From Chryseosolibacter sp035628595 (GTDB taxonomy: Bacteria > Bacteroidota > Bacteroidia > Cytophagales > Cyclobacteriaceae), in NCBI GenBank assembly GCA_035628595.1, contig DASPJN010000021.1, forward strand, positions 1 to 64,000: a stretch of DNA of 64,000 bases, read 5' to 3'. Shown in pieces: positions 17,355 through 25,731 of this stretch (its first letter is position 1; every line of letters begins with the position of its first letter). Under the pieces are notes generated by a model. The model was not told the origin of the DNA, did no database searches, and worked only from the letters and a program-made list of their open reading frames with translations. The position numbers were made by a program, and so were the translations under genes.

Positions 17355-17882
17355 ATGATCCGGATAGGTATTATTAACGTTTCTGATCGCGCCAGTAAGG
17401 GCATTTACGAAGACCTGCCGGGCATGGCAATTGTACAGACGCTGAATGAATATCTGAAAAGTGCCTGGCGTAAAGAATACGCAATCGTTCCTGATGAACA
17501 ATCATTGATAGAAAATACAATGATTGAAATGGCAGATCAGAAGAATTGCTGTCTGATTATTACATCAGGAGGAACGGGCCCTGCAAGGCGCGATGTTACA
17601 CCAGAGGCCACAGAGGCTGTGTGTGACAAGATGATGCCGGGCTTTGGGGAGCTGATGAGAGCTGAAAGTCTTACATACGTACCAACAGCAATCCTATCGC
17701 GGCAAACCGCGGGGATCAGAAATAAAACATTAATTGTAAATTTGCCAGGTAAGCCGAAAGCGATAAGGCAATGCCTGGACGCGATTTTTCCGGCCATCCC
17801 CTACTGCATTGACCTGCTTGAAGGTCCGTTCATCGAATGCAATGAAGAGGTGATCAAGCCGTTTCGCCCGCAGAACGTATAA
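17355..17882 (+). CDS. mogA: Molybdopterin adenylyltransferase (MogA/MoaB family)
   Basis: Adenylylates molybdopterin before metal insertion, in the cytosol. Landmarks: IRIGIINVSDRAS, LIITSGGTGPARRD, TPEATEAVCDKMMPGF and VNLPGKPKAIRQCL. The start ATG 17355 gives the normal IGIINVSDR opening; a TTG eight codons upstream is less likely. No other molybdenum-cofactor gene is adjacent. The MoaB role is an alternative, as the two are hard to separate by sequence alone. Confidence 0.88.
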   Translation: MIRIGIINVSDRASKGIYEDLPGMAIVQTLNEYLKSAWRKEYAIVPDEQSLIENTMIEMADQKNCCLIITSGGTGPARRDVTPEATEAVCDKMMPGFGELMRAESLTYVPTAILSRQTAGIRNKTLIVNLPGKPKAIRQCLDAIFPAIPYCIDLLEGPFIECNEEVIKPFRPQNV

Positions 17883-17890
17883 TTGAAATT

Positions 17891-18871
17891 ATGGCACGTA
17901 TCAAATATTATTACGACACCGAAACATGTAAGTATGAGCGCGTGCGTACGAAAAAAAGTGACGTGATCCTCAATGCGCTGGGCATCCTTTCGCTTACCGT
18001 AGCAATGGCCGTCGGACTGCTGATCATGTACAGCAACTACTTCGAATCACCGAAAGAATTACTGCTGAAGAATGAAGTAAAGCAACTCGAATTCTATTAC
18101 GACAAGCTCAATAAGGACGTTGAACTCTTAAGTAAGATTCTAAGCAATATTGAACAGCGCGACGATAATATTTATCGAGTTGTGCTTGGAGCCGAGCCAA
18201 TCGAAAAATCAATCCGAGATGCAGGAATCGGCGGATCGGATCGATACGCTGACATCCGCAATAAAACGATAGACCACGAAAACCTTGTCATCTCCCTTCA
18301 CGAGAAAGTAGACAAGCTTCGCAGAAAGCTTTATATCGAGTCAAAGTCGCAGGATGAGGTTGTTCTTCTCGCAGAAAAGAAGGAAAAACTCTCAGCGGCA
18401 ATTCCCGCTATTCAACCAATCTCGAATAAACAATTGATTGCCCTGGCATCGGGTTACGGCTTGCGTATCCACCCTGTTTACAAAGTGAAAAAGTTGCACG
18501 CTGGTATTGACTTCGCGGCGACGATTGGTACACCGATTTATGCAACTGCAGATGGTAAGGTGGCAGTTGTCGACGTAAAGTTTTCCGGCTATGGAAAAGT
18601 GGTCGAGATCGATCATGGTTTCGGATACCGGACACGTTATGCGCACATGCACGACTTCGCCGTACGTGTGGGCATGCAGGTCAAACGTGGTGATCTGATC
18701 GGCTATGTTGGTAACACAGGTTTGTCAACCGCGCCACACCTTCACTACGAGGTGATGATCAACGGCAACCATGTTGATCCTGTCCATTACTTCTTTAATG
18801 ACCTTACCGCAGCGGAGTATGAAAAAATCCTCGAGCTCGCGTCAACCGAAAACCAGTCATTGGGAATGTAA
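17891..18871 (+). CDS. M23-family peptidoglycan endopeptidase, membrane anchored
   Basis: 326 residues: cytoplasmic N-terminus, one membrane helix (about residues 28-46), a periplasmic coiled coil (about 60-170) and a LytM/M23 domain. Zinc-site motifs are LHAGIDFAA (HxxxD) and HLHYEV, with RYAHMHD between them; all are intact, so it is probably an active metallopeptidase cutting peptide cross-links. Eight bases follow mogA. Such M23 proteins in Bacteroidota often act at the cell-division site; that role here is inferred. Confidence 0.92.
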   Translation: MARIKYYYDTETCKYERVRTKKSDVILNALGILSLTVAMAVGLLIMYSNYFESPKELLLKNEVKQLEFYYDKLNKDVELLSKILSNIEQRDDNIYRVVLGAEPIEKSIRDAGIGGSDRYADIRNKTIDHENLVISLHEKVDKLRRKLYIESKSQDEVVLLAEKKEKLSAAIPAIQPISNKQLIALASGYGLRIHPVYKVKKLHAGIDFAATIGTPIYATADGKVAVVDVKFSGYGKVVEIDHGFGYRTRYAHMHDFAVRVGMQVKRGDLIGYVGNTGLSTAPHLHYEVMINGNHVDPVHYFFNDLTAAEYEKILELASTENQSLGM

Positions 18872-18980
18872 TGTCATTCTCTTTATCGAATCACAAAAGA
18901 ACGTCGTAGTCGCGAATAACCCTTACGCCCGGTTTCCCGTTTAATCATTTTTTGATTATCTTCGGAAACACCGACCAACC

Positions 18981-19922
18981 ATGCGTAGACTCACCCTCAT
19001 TCTCGCACTATCATTCTTCGTTTTCAGACTTAGTGCACAGGGCTGCAGCGATGCTGGCTTTTGTACCATGGGCGCAATGAAACCCGATCAGCCGTTCAAT
19101 AAAAAAATAGAATTTAAGCTTCGCTCCATGGAAGTCAGCTTCTATCGCGGAACAACTACGATGACACCCGTCATTTATGTCGCAACAGCGGATCTGAATT
19201 TCAGTCTGAACTCGAAGACAAGTTTCCAGGTAAAGCTCCCGTATCAATATGTAACCGGACACCTCGCGCAGACTGAAAGCCTGGGAGACATTTCACTTTG
19301 CCTCACACGCAATATTTCCTCGTCCGAAAAAAGAGATATTAATTTTTCGCTTGGCGCAAAAGTACCGTCAAACAATAGTGACAAAGTAAAGGACGGTCTT
19401 CCATTGCCAATGTATTATCAAACAAGCCTCGGTACTTACGATGCGATTGCAGGAATATCATACATAACGCGAGGCTGGTTGCTTGCGACGGGGATACAGG
19501 TGCCTCTGAATAAAAACGAAAATGGGTTTCTATGGGGGCCATGGTTTAATCACTTTGCTGAAAACAAACCTGATTCTTTGTATGCAAAAGGTTATGATAA
19601 GGCGAAGGCGCTCAAACGGGGAACGGACGTAATGTTGCGCGTTGAAAGGAACTTCAGGTTTTCAAGATGGAATTTCACCCTCGGCTTACTTCCAATCTAT
19701 CGCATCACAAACGACGAAATTACAAACCCGGCAGGCAAGCGTGAAAAACCAGTCGGCGCAAAGGGACTTGCCATGTCAGGCATCGTAACTGCGGGATATA
19801 GCTTTAATGTTCACTCAGGGATACGGCTACTGGCAGGACATAAGATCGTACAACGCGATGTAAACCCCGATGGATTAACACGCGAGCTCGTCACAACAAT
19901 CAGCTACTATTATAGATTCTGA
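18981..19922 (+). CDS. Putative outer-membrane beta-barrel protein
   Basis: 313 residues with a signal peptide ending at RLSAQ, then GCSDAGFCTMGAMKP with two Cys close to the mature N-terminus. The rest is alternating beta sequence with many aromatic ends and finishes ISYYYRF, the aromatic C-terminus typical of outer-membrane barrels. I cannot name the family. Its stop is two bases from the start of the CHAT gene, so the two are surely co-transcribed. A TATCTTCG box at 18957 may be its -7 element. Confidence 0.75.
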   Translation: MRRLTLILALSFFVFRLSAQGCSDAGFCTMGAMKPDQPFNKKIEFKLRSMEVSFYRGTTTMTPVIYVATADLNFSLNSKTSFQVKLPYQYVTGHLAQTESLGDISLCLTRNISSSEKRDINFSLGAKVPSNNSDKVKDGLPLPMYYQTSLGTYDAIAGISYITRGWLLATGIQVPLNKNENGFLWGPWFNHFAENKPDSLYAKGYDKAKALKRGTDVMLRVERNFRFSRWNFTLGLLPIYRITNDEITNPAGKREKPVGAKGLAMSGIVTAGYSFNVHSGIRLLAGHKIVQRDVNPDGLTRELVTTISYYYRF

Positions 19923-19924
19923 AA

Positions 19925-22594
19925 ATGACGAAGCTCATTCTCTTATTTTTCCTGTTACCATTTTCCGCATTTGCGCAGGTATTGTCGCAGGTCGACGCGT
20001 TTATCCTCGACGCGCAATACACCAAAGCCATTTCCATGATCGACGAATCGATCGCCAGCGTCCGTGCAGATGAACGCACAGGGCTCTTGAACAGAAAAGC
20101 GCAGACGTTGATCCATCTTGGAAAACTGGCGGAAGCTGATACACTGTTGTCCTCTCTGTTAGCGGAAAACCTTTCTCCGATTGACCGTGCTGCAACGCTA
20201 ACAACTACGGGTTCACTTCATATGAACCTGGGAAGAAATGATAAAAGCGCTGAGACGCTTAAACTCGCGCTGCAAATTTTATCGGAACAGCGCCAGGAGT
20301 CTTCGTTAGAGGCGGCGCAAGCACTTACCTATCTCGGGCAGGTATATAAATTCACAGGCAAGCATACAGAAGCCGAACAACAACTTCAGATGGCGTTAAT
20401 GATTCGTGAGAAGCTGCTTCCTAAAAATCACGAATTGATCGCTGCCTCATACAACGATCTGGGTATCGCCCTGAATGGCGTTGACAACGACAAAGCGTTG
20501 GACTATTACGAAAAAGCATTGAGCATTTATCAGTCGCTGCATGAACAGAATCATCCGAAAATTGCGATTGTCAATACCAACACAGCATTTATCTACCGTG
20601 ATCTCGAACTATACGGAGATGCCGTAAACAATTTTGAAACTGCCCTGAAGATTTGGAACGACAACTTTTCCGGGGCACATCCTTCGAAAGCATTTACATT
20701 GCTAAACCTCGGGAAGACCTATTACAAGATGGGCGATAAACACGCGGCCCAGGGATTCTACGACAAAGCGCTGGCCATGTACCGGGACACCTATGGCAAG
20801 CATCATCCTGATATTGCTAACGTGCTAAATCTTATCGGCAATCTTGCTGTCGAAAATAATGCATTCGACAAAGCATTATCGTACTATCAGCAGGCGATGG
20901 CCGCGAACATTCCAGGTTTTCAGCCGGCTTCTTTGGAGGAGAATCCGGCAATAGAAGAATACTACAACGGCAACGTTCTGCTGTATACACTTTTGTTCAA
21001 AGCAGAAGCTTTGGAAAAGCGCTATTTCGGGAAGACGCTTAAGTTCTCCGACTTAACAACAAGTATCAGGACGATTCAGGCCTGTGACCTTTTAATCGAA
21101 AAGCTACGACAGACAAGCACCAACGAAAACGATAAGCTGATGCTTGGCGCGATCGCAAGCGAAGTTTTTGCAAGCGGCGTTCGTATTGCGAATGAAGCCG
21201 CTCAGAATGCCTTCTCGAAAAAACAATACCGGGAACTGGCGTTCTACTTCGCCGAAAAAAGCAAGTCCGCAGTTTTGCTTGACGCTATTGCAGATACGGA
21301 TGCAAAATCGTTTGCAGGAATCCCAGCATCGCTTCTCGACGAAGAAAATGACGTTCGCTCTGCGATAGCGCTAACTGCGCAGAAACTCTCCCAGAAACCC
21401 GGTCCTGACGAAGAAAAAGAACTTCGCATCAATGCGTTTAATCTTAGTCAGCAATACCAGGCGTTCGTCTCGAAGTTAGAGAGGGAATATCCACAATACT
21501 TCAACCTGAAGTACAATGCGGCAAATCCCGCGGTCTCAGAAATTCAGGATCTCCTCGGTGACCATACAGCCCTGCTCTCCTATTTTATTGATGAAAGAAA
21601 TGGTCGCCTTTACCTCTTTAAGATTACGAGGCGAAATCTGAGCATTGAAGAAAAGGCCCTTCCAAAACTATTCAATAAGTATATTACCGGACTTCGAAAT
21701 GCAATTTATTTCAACGATCAGAAAACGTTTATCAAAGCAAGTGGTGAATTGTCAGGCGTTCTTATTCCAAAATTGCCAAAGACAATTAATGAGTTGATTA
21801 TCATTCCAACAGGGCGACTATCAGTCATTCCATTCGAAACACTTTTCACAAAACCTGTGAAGGATGATCAGACGATGCAGACGCTTCCGTTCGTGATTAA
21901 AAAATATGCAGTTCAATACGAATTCGCTGCGGCATTGCTTATTCAAAAACGCCAGACCAAACCTTCAACCCTCGAACCGTCGATATTTCTTTGCGCGCCA
22001 GTCTCCTTTCCTGACCGCGATAATCTTCCGCTGTTACCAGGCACGGAATCAGAAGTGCAGGAAATCGCGCGCATGTTCACCGCGCGCAACGCTGAAAGCC
22101 GCATCGCGATGGGCGTGAACGCCAATGAAACGCTCGTCAAGAATGGGGCGCTGGCAAATTTTACGCACCTGCATTTTGCCACCCATGGGATTGTCAATGA
22201 AAAAGCGCCGGAGTTGTCAAAGATTTTTCTGCAGCAAGACACTAATCAGGAAGACGGACACTTATACTCAGGTGAGATTTATAATCTACAATTGAAGGCC
22301 GATCTTGTTACGTTATCCGCCTGTCAAACAGGTCTAGGAAAAATATCGAAAGGCGAGGGTGTGATTGGTCTCTCTCGCGCGTTGGTTTACGCCGGAGCAA
22401 AAAATATCATCGTTTCTTTCTGGAGTGTATCCGATGCATCGACCTCAAAGCTGATGACGCATTTTTATGAGGATTATCTTGAAGGATCGGGTCGTTATGC
22501 GTCAAGCCTGCGAAAAGCAAAGTTGGAGCTCATGTCTGACGACAAGTATGCGTCACCCTTTTATTGGGCTCCCTTCATATTAATCGGCTATTGA
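19925..22594 (+). CDS. Exported TPR-CHAT domain protein (caspase-like)
   Basis: 889 residues with a signal peptide (LLFFLLPFSAFAQ). Residues about 20-360 form tetratricopeptide repeats of the long kinesin-light-chain type (ALDYYEKALSIYQSLHEQNH, HPKIAIVNTNTAFIYRDLEL). The C-terminal CHAT domain (about 590-889) has the catalytic His754 in HFATHG and Cys800 in LSACQTG, both intact, and ends YWAPFILIGY. CHAT proteases are caspase relatives; most studied ones are cytosolic, as in gasdermin or Craspase systems. A periplasmic or surface location is unusual, and the partner is probably the barrel gene two bases upstream. Confidence 0.9.
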   Translation: MTKLILLFFLLPFSAFAQVLSQVDAFILDAQYTKAISMIDESIASVRADERTGLLNRKAQTLIHLGKLAEADTLLSSLLAENLSPIDRAATLTTTGSLHMNLGRNDKSAETLKLALQILSEQRQESSLEAAQALTYLGQVYKFTGKHTEAEQQLQMALMIREKLLPKNHELIAASYNDLGIALNGVDNDKALDYYEKALSIYQSLHEQNHPKIAIVNTNTAFIYRDLELYGDAVNNFETALKIWNDNFSGAHPSKAFTLLNLGKTYYKMGDKHAAQGFYDKALAMYRDTYGKHHPDIANVLNLIGNLAVENNAFDKALSYYQQAMAANIPGFQPASLEENPAIEEYYNGNVLLYTLLFKAEALEKRYFGKTLKFSDLTTSIRTIQACDLLIEKLRQTSTNENDKLMLGAIASEVFASGVRIANEAAQNAFSKKQYRELAFYFAEKSKSAVLLDAIADTDAKSFAGIPASLLDEENDVRSAIALTAQKLSQKPGPDEEKELRINAFNLSQQYQAFVSKLEREYPQYFNLKYNAANPAVSEIQDLLGDHTALLSYFIDERNGRLYLFKITRRNLSIEEKALPKLFNKYITGLRNAIYFNDQKTFIKASGELSGVLIPKLPKTINELIIIPTGRLSVIPFETLFTKPVKDDQTMQTLPFVIKKYAVQYEFAAALLIQKRQTKPSTLEPSIFLCAPVSFPDRDNLPLLPGTESEVQEIARMFTARNAESRIAMGVNANETLVKNGALANFTHLHFATHGIVNEKAPELSKIFLQQDTNQEDGHLYSGEIYNLQLKADLVTLSACQTGLGKISKGEGVIGLSRALVYAGAKNIIVSFWSVSDASTSKLMTHFYEDYLEGSGRYASSLRKAKLELMSDDKYASPFYWAPFILIGY

Positions 22595-22838
22595 AAGATG
22601 TTGAAACGACCGGAAAACCGGCGAAAGGCGTGAATTTTTTCTCCCCTGTACCTGCCCCATGCAGTAATTTTGGATACCAAAACACTGTCCGAGGCAGGTG
22701 ACACAGAGAAACGCTATGGCAAAAAGCAATCACTGTGTTTGGAGAGAGTTTAAAGTAAAAGCATCGTGCTGAAATTTCCTAAAGAATTTGGGAAACTTTG
22801 TTTAGCCTGAAAAATTGGCTTTTTTGTGCCAAAATAGC

Positions 22839-23492
22839 ATGCTCCAAGACGGTTACAAAGAACGCGGTTTACGCAACAAATTGGTCAAAATCCTTCAAAA
22901 CAAAGGAATTTCGCAGCCCGAGGTGCTAGCGGCAGTTGCGAAGGTTCCACGCCATTTCTTTTTTGACAATGCTCTGTTGGATCATGCCTATCAAGATAAA
23001 GCATTCCCAATTGGGGAAGGTCAGACCATTTCGCAACCTTTTACAGTTGCGTTCCAAACTGAGAAACTTGAAATCCGTCCGGGTGAGAAAGTTTTGGAGA
23101 TAGGAACCGGCTCAGGATACCAGGCGTGCATATTACTTGAGCTCAGCGCCAAGGTATACACGATAGAGTATAACCGCGTGTTGTTCGAACGAACCCGAGA
23201 GTTTTTGCCGCAGATGGGATACCAACCATTTTTCTTCCACGGCGATGGGTCTAAAGGAATTCCATCAAAAGCTCCATTCGATAAAATTATCGTCACGGCA
23301 GGTGCGCCTGTTGTTCCTGATGCGCTATTGGAGCAACTGAACGAAGGCGGCATCCTTGTCATACCTGTTGGTGATCGCGACAAGCAGGCGATGGTTCGTA
23401 TCCGAAAGAAGGACGGAAAATTTTTCAAAGAGGAATTTCCAAATTTCGCGTTTGTGCCTTTACTGGGCGAACAAGGCTGGGGTAAGTCCTAG
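22839..23492 (+). CDS. pcm: Protein-L-isoaspartate O-methyltransferase
   Basis: Repairs isoaspartyl damage in proteins by SAM-dependent methylation, 217 residues. Motif I VLEIGTGSGYQA, upstream QTISQPFTVAFQTE and VPRHFFFDNALLDHAYQDKA are all typical, as is IIVTAGAPVVPDALLEQL. ATG 22839 is preferred over a TTG eight codons upstream because the family begins near DGYKERGLR. It is convergent with thrC, 7 bases between stops. The gap upstream (22595-22838) holds no gene. Confidence 0.94.
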   Translation: MLQDGYKERGLRNKLVKILQNKGISQPEVLAAVAKVPRHFFFDNALLDHAYQDKAFPIGEGQTISQPFTVAFQTEKLEIRPGEKVLEIGTGSGYQACILLELSAKVYTIEYNRVLFERTREFLPQMGYQPFFFHGDGSKGIPSKAPFDKIIVTAGAPVVPDALLEQLNEGGILVIPVGDRDKQAMVRIRKKDGKFFKEEFPNFAFVPLLGEQGWGKS

Positions 23493-23499
23493 GCGTTGC

Positions 23500-24801
23500 T
23501 TAGACATTATTCAGATAGTCTTTTAGCTCTCGAAAGTCCGCGGACATTTTTATCGTCGATTTTTCTTTCGCCAAAAAAGCTTCCAGTGCCGGAGGTAATT
23601 GAATGTCTCTCTTTACCGATTCCTGAACTGTTTCCCTGAATTTTCCCGGATGCGCGGTTGCGAGAAAGATGCCGGTGAATTGATTTTGATATGCATGTTC
23701 ATATCGCTTTAGGCCAAGATAACCAATTGCTCCATGCGGGTCCATCAGGTATTGGCTTGTGTTGAAAATGCGATGCATTGCCGAGGCTGTCTCCTCATCG
23801 GAAAATGAGTACCCATCTACGTCTGCGCTAAAACGCGCGTGATTATTTTCATAAAGGTCCATCAGCCGTGCGAAATTGCTTGGACTACCAACATCCATTG
23901 CGTTGCTGATGGTTGTGACAGAACGCCGCGGTGAAAAGACGTGCGTTCGTAAATATGCCGGCACAATATCATTCGCATTGGTCGCCGCGATGAATTTATC
24001 TGCCGGAAGTCCCATACGTTTTGCGAGTAGTCCAGCCGTTAGGTTTCCGAAGTTTCCGCTCGGAACGGAGAACACGATAGGTTTCGAGCGATCTTTTAGC
24101 TGAGCATAAGCGTAGAAATAATAAAACGTCTGCGGTATCAACCGGGCAATGTTGATTGAATTTGCCGATGTAAGGAAAAGCGTTCGTGCCAAATCGTTAT
24201 CCTGAAATGCCTTTTTCACCAAATACTGGCAGTCGTCGAAAGACCCATCAATTTCAATGGCAGTTATATTCCCGCCAAGGGTCGTAAACTGTTTTTCCTG
24301 AATATCGCTTACCCTTTCTTTCGGATATAAAACAATAACGCGCGTGCCCTCTACTCCAAAAAAACCATTTGCCACTGCGCTTCCTGTGTCTCCGGAAGTC
24401 GCGACAAGAATGGTAATTTCCTTATCACAATCTTTTGCAAAATATCCCAACAATTGAGACATGAACCGCGCGCCAAAATCCTTGAATGCGAGGGTTGGGC
24501 CATGGAAAAGCTCAAGCGCGTAAATTCCGTTCTGGATTTTAACGAGTGGGGCATCAAATGCGATTGTATGATCGACAACACGCTTTAGTTCTCCAACTGG
24601 AACATCTTCTTCCAGCAATGCCTGCGAGACTCCAAATGCTATTTCAGCGAAGGATTTATCCTCAAGAGCCTTAAAGAAACTATTCGGAAATTGCGGAATC
24701 CTCTCTGGCATAAAAAGACCGTTTCCGGGAGCAAGGCCCTGGATAACCGCGTCTTTTAAGGAAACGCGCAAGGACTTATCGGATGTACTATAAAATTTCA
24801 T
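23500..24801 (-). CDS. thrC: Threonine synthase
   Basis: PLP enzyme making threonine from O-phosphohomoserine. The 433 residues start MKFYSTSDKSL. The PLP lysine lies in TLAFKDFGARF; also visible are ATSGDTGSAVANGF and VPSGNFGNLTAG. The ATG at 24801 overlaps the thrB stop by 4 bases; a longer frame upstream would run into thrB and does not resemble the family. Last gene of the thr operon. Confidence 0.96.
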   Translation of the reverse strand: MKFYSTSDKSLRVSLKDAVIQGLAPGNGLFMPERIPQFPNSFFKALEDKSFAEIAFGVSQALLEEDVPVGELKRVVDHTIAFDAPLVKIQNGIYALELFHGPTLAFKDFGARFMSQLLGYFAKDCDKEITILVATSGDTGSAVANGFFGVEGTRVIVLYPKERVSDIQEKQFTTLGGNITAIEIDGSFDDCQYLVKKAFQDNDLARTLFLTSANSINIARLIPQTFYYFYAYAQLKDRSKPIVFSVPSGNFGNLTAGLLAKRMGLPADKFIAATNANDIVPAYLRTHVFSPRRSVTTISNAMDVGSPSNFARLMDLYENNHARFSADVDGYSFSDEETASAMHRIFNTSQYLMDPHGAIGYLGLKRYEHAYQNQFTGIFLATAHPGKFRETVQESVKRDIQLPPALEAFLAKEKSTIKMSADFRELKDYLNNV

Positions 24802-25730
24802 AACGAAGAAATTATCCTGGCACCTTGAGTATTGACTTTCGACAAATAGACTTCGCTTTTCAGTCCATACTTCGCAAATATTTGTTTGACCACTTCGCCA
24901 ACGCGTGTAGCAATCTGCTTCCCCGTCGACAGCGCAAAAATTGTAGGCCCTGACCCGGAAATCCCTGCGCCGAGTGCTCCGCATTCAATCGCTTTTTGTT
25001 TCACTTCCGAAAACCCTGGGATTAGAACTGATCGGGCCGGTTCCGCAACCACGTCGGTCAGTGATCTGCCGATGAGATCATAATCGGGCTTCATAAGGCC
25101 TGTAATTAGTCCCGCAATATTCCCCCATTGCGTGACAGCATCTCGTAGCGGAATTTGCTGTCGCAGAACCAGTCGGGAATCCTGCGTTTTCAACTCGAGA
25201 CCTGGATGAACAAGCGTACAAAACAGATCCGACGGAACCGGAATATCGATGATGTCGAGCGGGTCATAACTGCGAATGAGCACGAATCCACCAAGCAATG
25301 AAGGTGCAACGTTATCCGCATGCGCAGACCCGCACGCGACCCGCTCCGCTTCCATCGCGAACGGAAGCAGTTCCTTCCTGGAAAACGGTTCGCCCAGCAA
25401 ATGATTGACAGCCACTAGTGCAGCCACCGCGCTTGCCGCACTTGAACCCATCCCGCTTCCAAGCGGAAGTATTTTGCGCAACTCAACGGCTACACCATGT
25501 TTTTTGTTTAAAACCCTGAGCAAAGCATGCACTGCAACCGTCGCGGTATTTTTCGCAGGATCGGTGGGCAAACATCCGCCGTCGCCGATAATTTCAATAG
25601 TGACTTCAGCGCTATCGTTGAGCGAAACACTCACTTCGTCACCGGGCTCCTCCACCGCAAAGCCCAGCACATCAAATCCGCAGGAAACATTAGCTACCGT
25701 GGCAGGCGCAAATGCTTTCACCGTCTTCAT
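24798..25730 (-). CDS. thrB: Homoserine kinase
   Basis: GHMP-family kinase phosphorylating homoserine, 310 residues. ATP-binding motif LPLGSGMGSSAASAVAAL and the opening APATVANVSCGFDVLGFA are diagnostic; GAGISGSGPTIFAL is the third motif. The start at 25730 follows the thrA stop by one base; an in-frame ATG at 25742 (four residues longer, overlapping thrA by 11 bases) is equally possible. Middle gene of thrABC, with a 4-base overlap to thrC. Confidence 0.95.
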   Translation of the reverse strand: MKTVKAFAPATVANVSCGFDVLGFAVEEPGDEVSVSLNDSAEVTIEIIGDGGCLPTDPAKNTATVAVHALLRVLNKKHGVAVELRKILPLGSGMGSSAASAVAALVAVNHLLGEPFSRKELLPFAMEAERVACGSAHADNVAPSLLGGFVLIRSYDPLDIIDIPVPSDLFCTLVHPGLELKTQDSRLVLRQQIPLRDAVTQWGNIAGLITGLMKPDYDLIGRSLTDVVAEPARSVLIPGFSEVKQKAIECGALGAGISGSGPTIFALSTGKQIATRVGEVVKQIFAKYGLKSEVYLSKVNTQGARIISSL

Positions 25731-25731
25731 A

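Noticed and set aside
22610..22621. CCGG-AAAA-CCGG hairpin after the CHAT gene
   Set aside because: Only four base pairs and no adjacent T run.
24802..24984. Upstream extension of thrC
   Set aside because: It lies wholly within thrB and has no threonine synthase character; ATG 24801 matches the family start.
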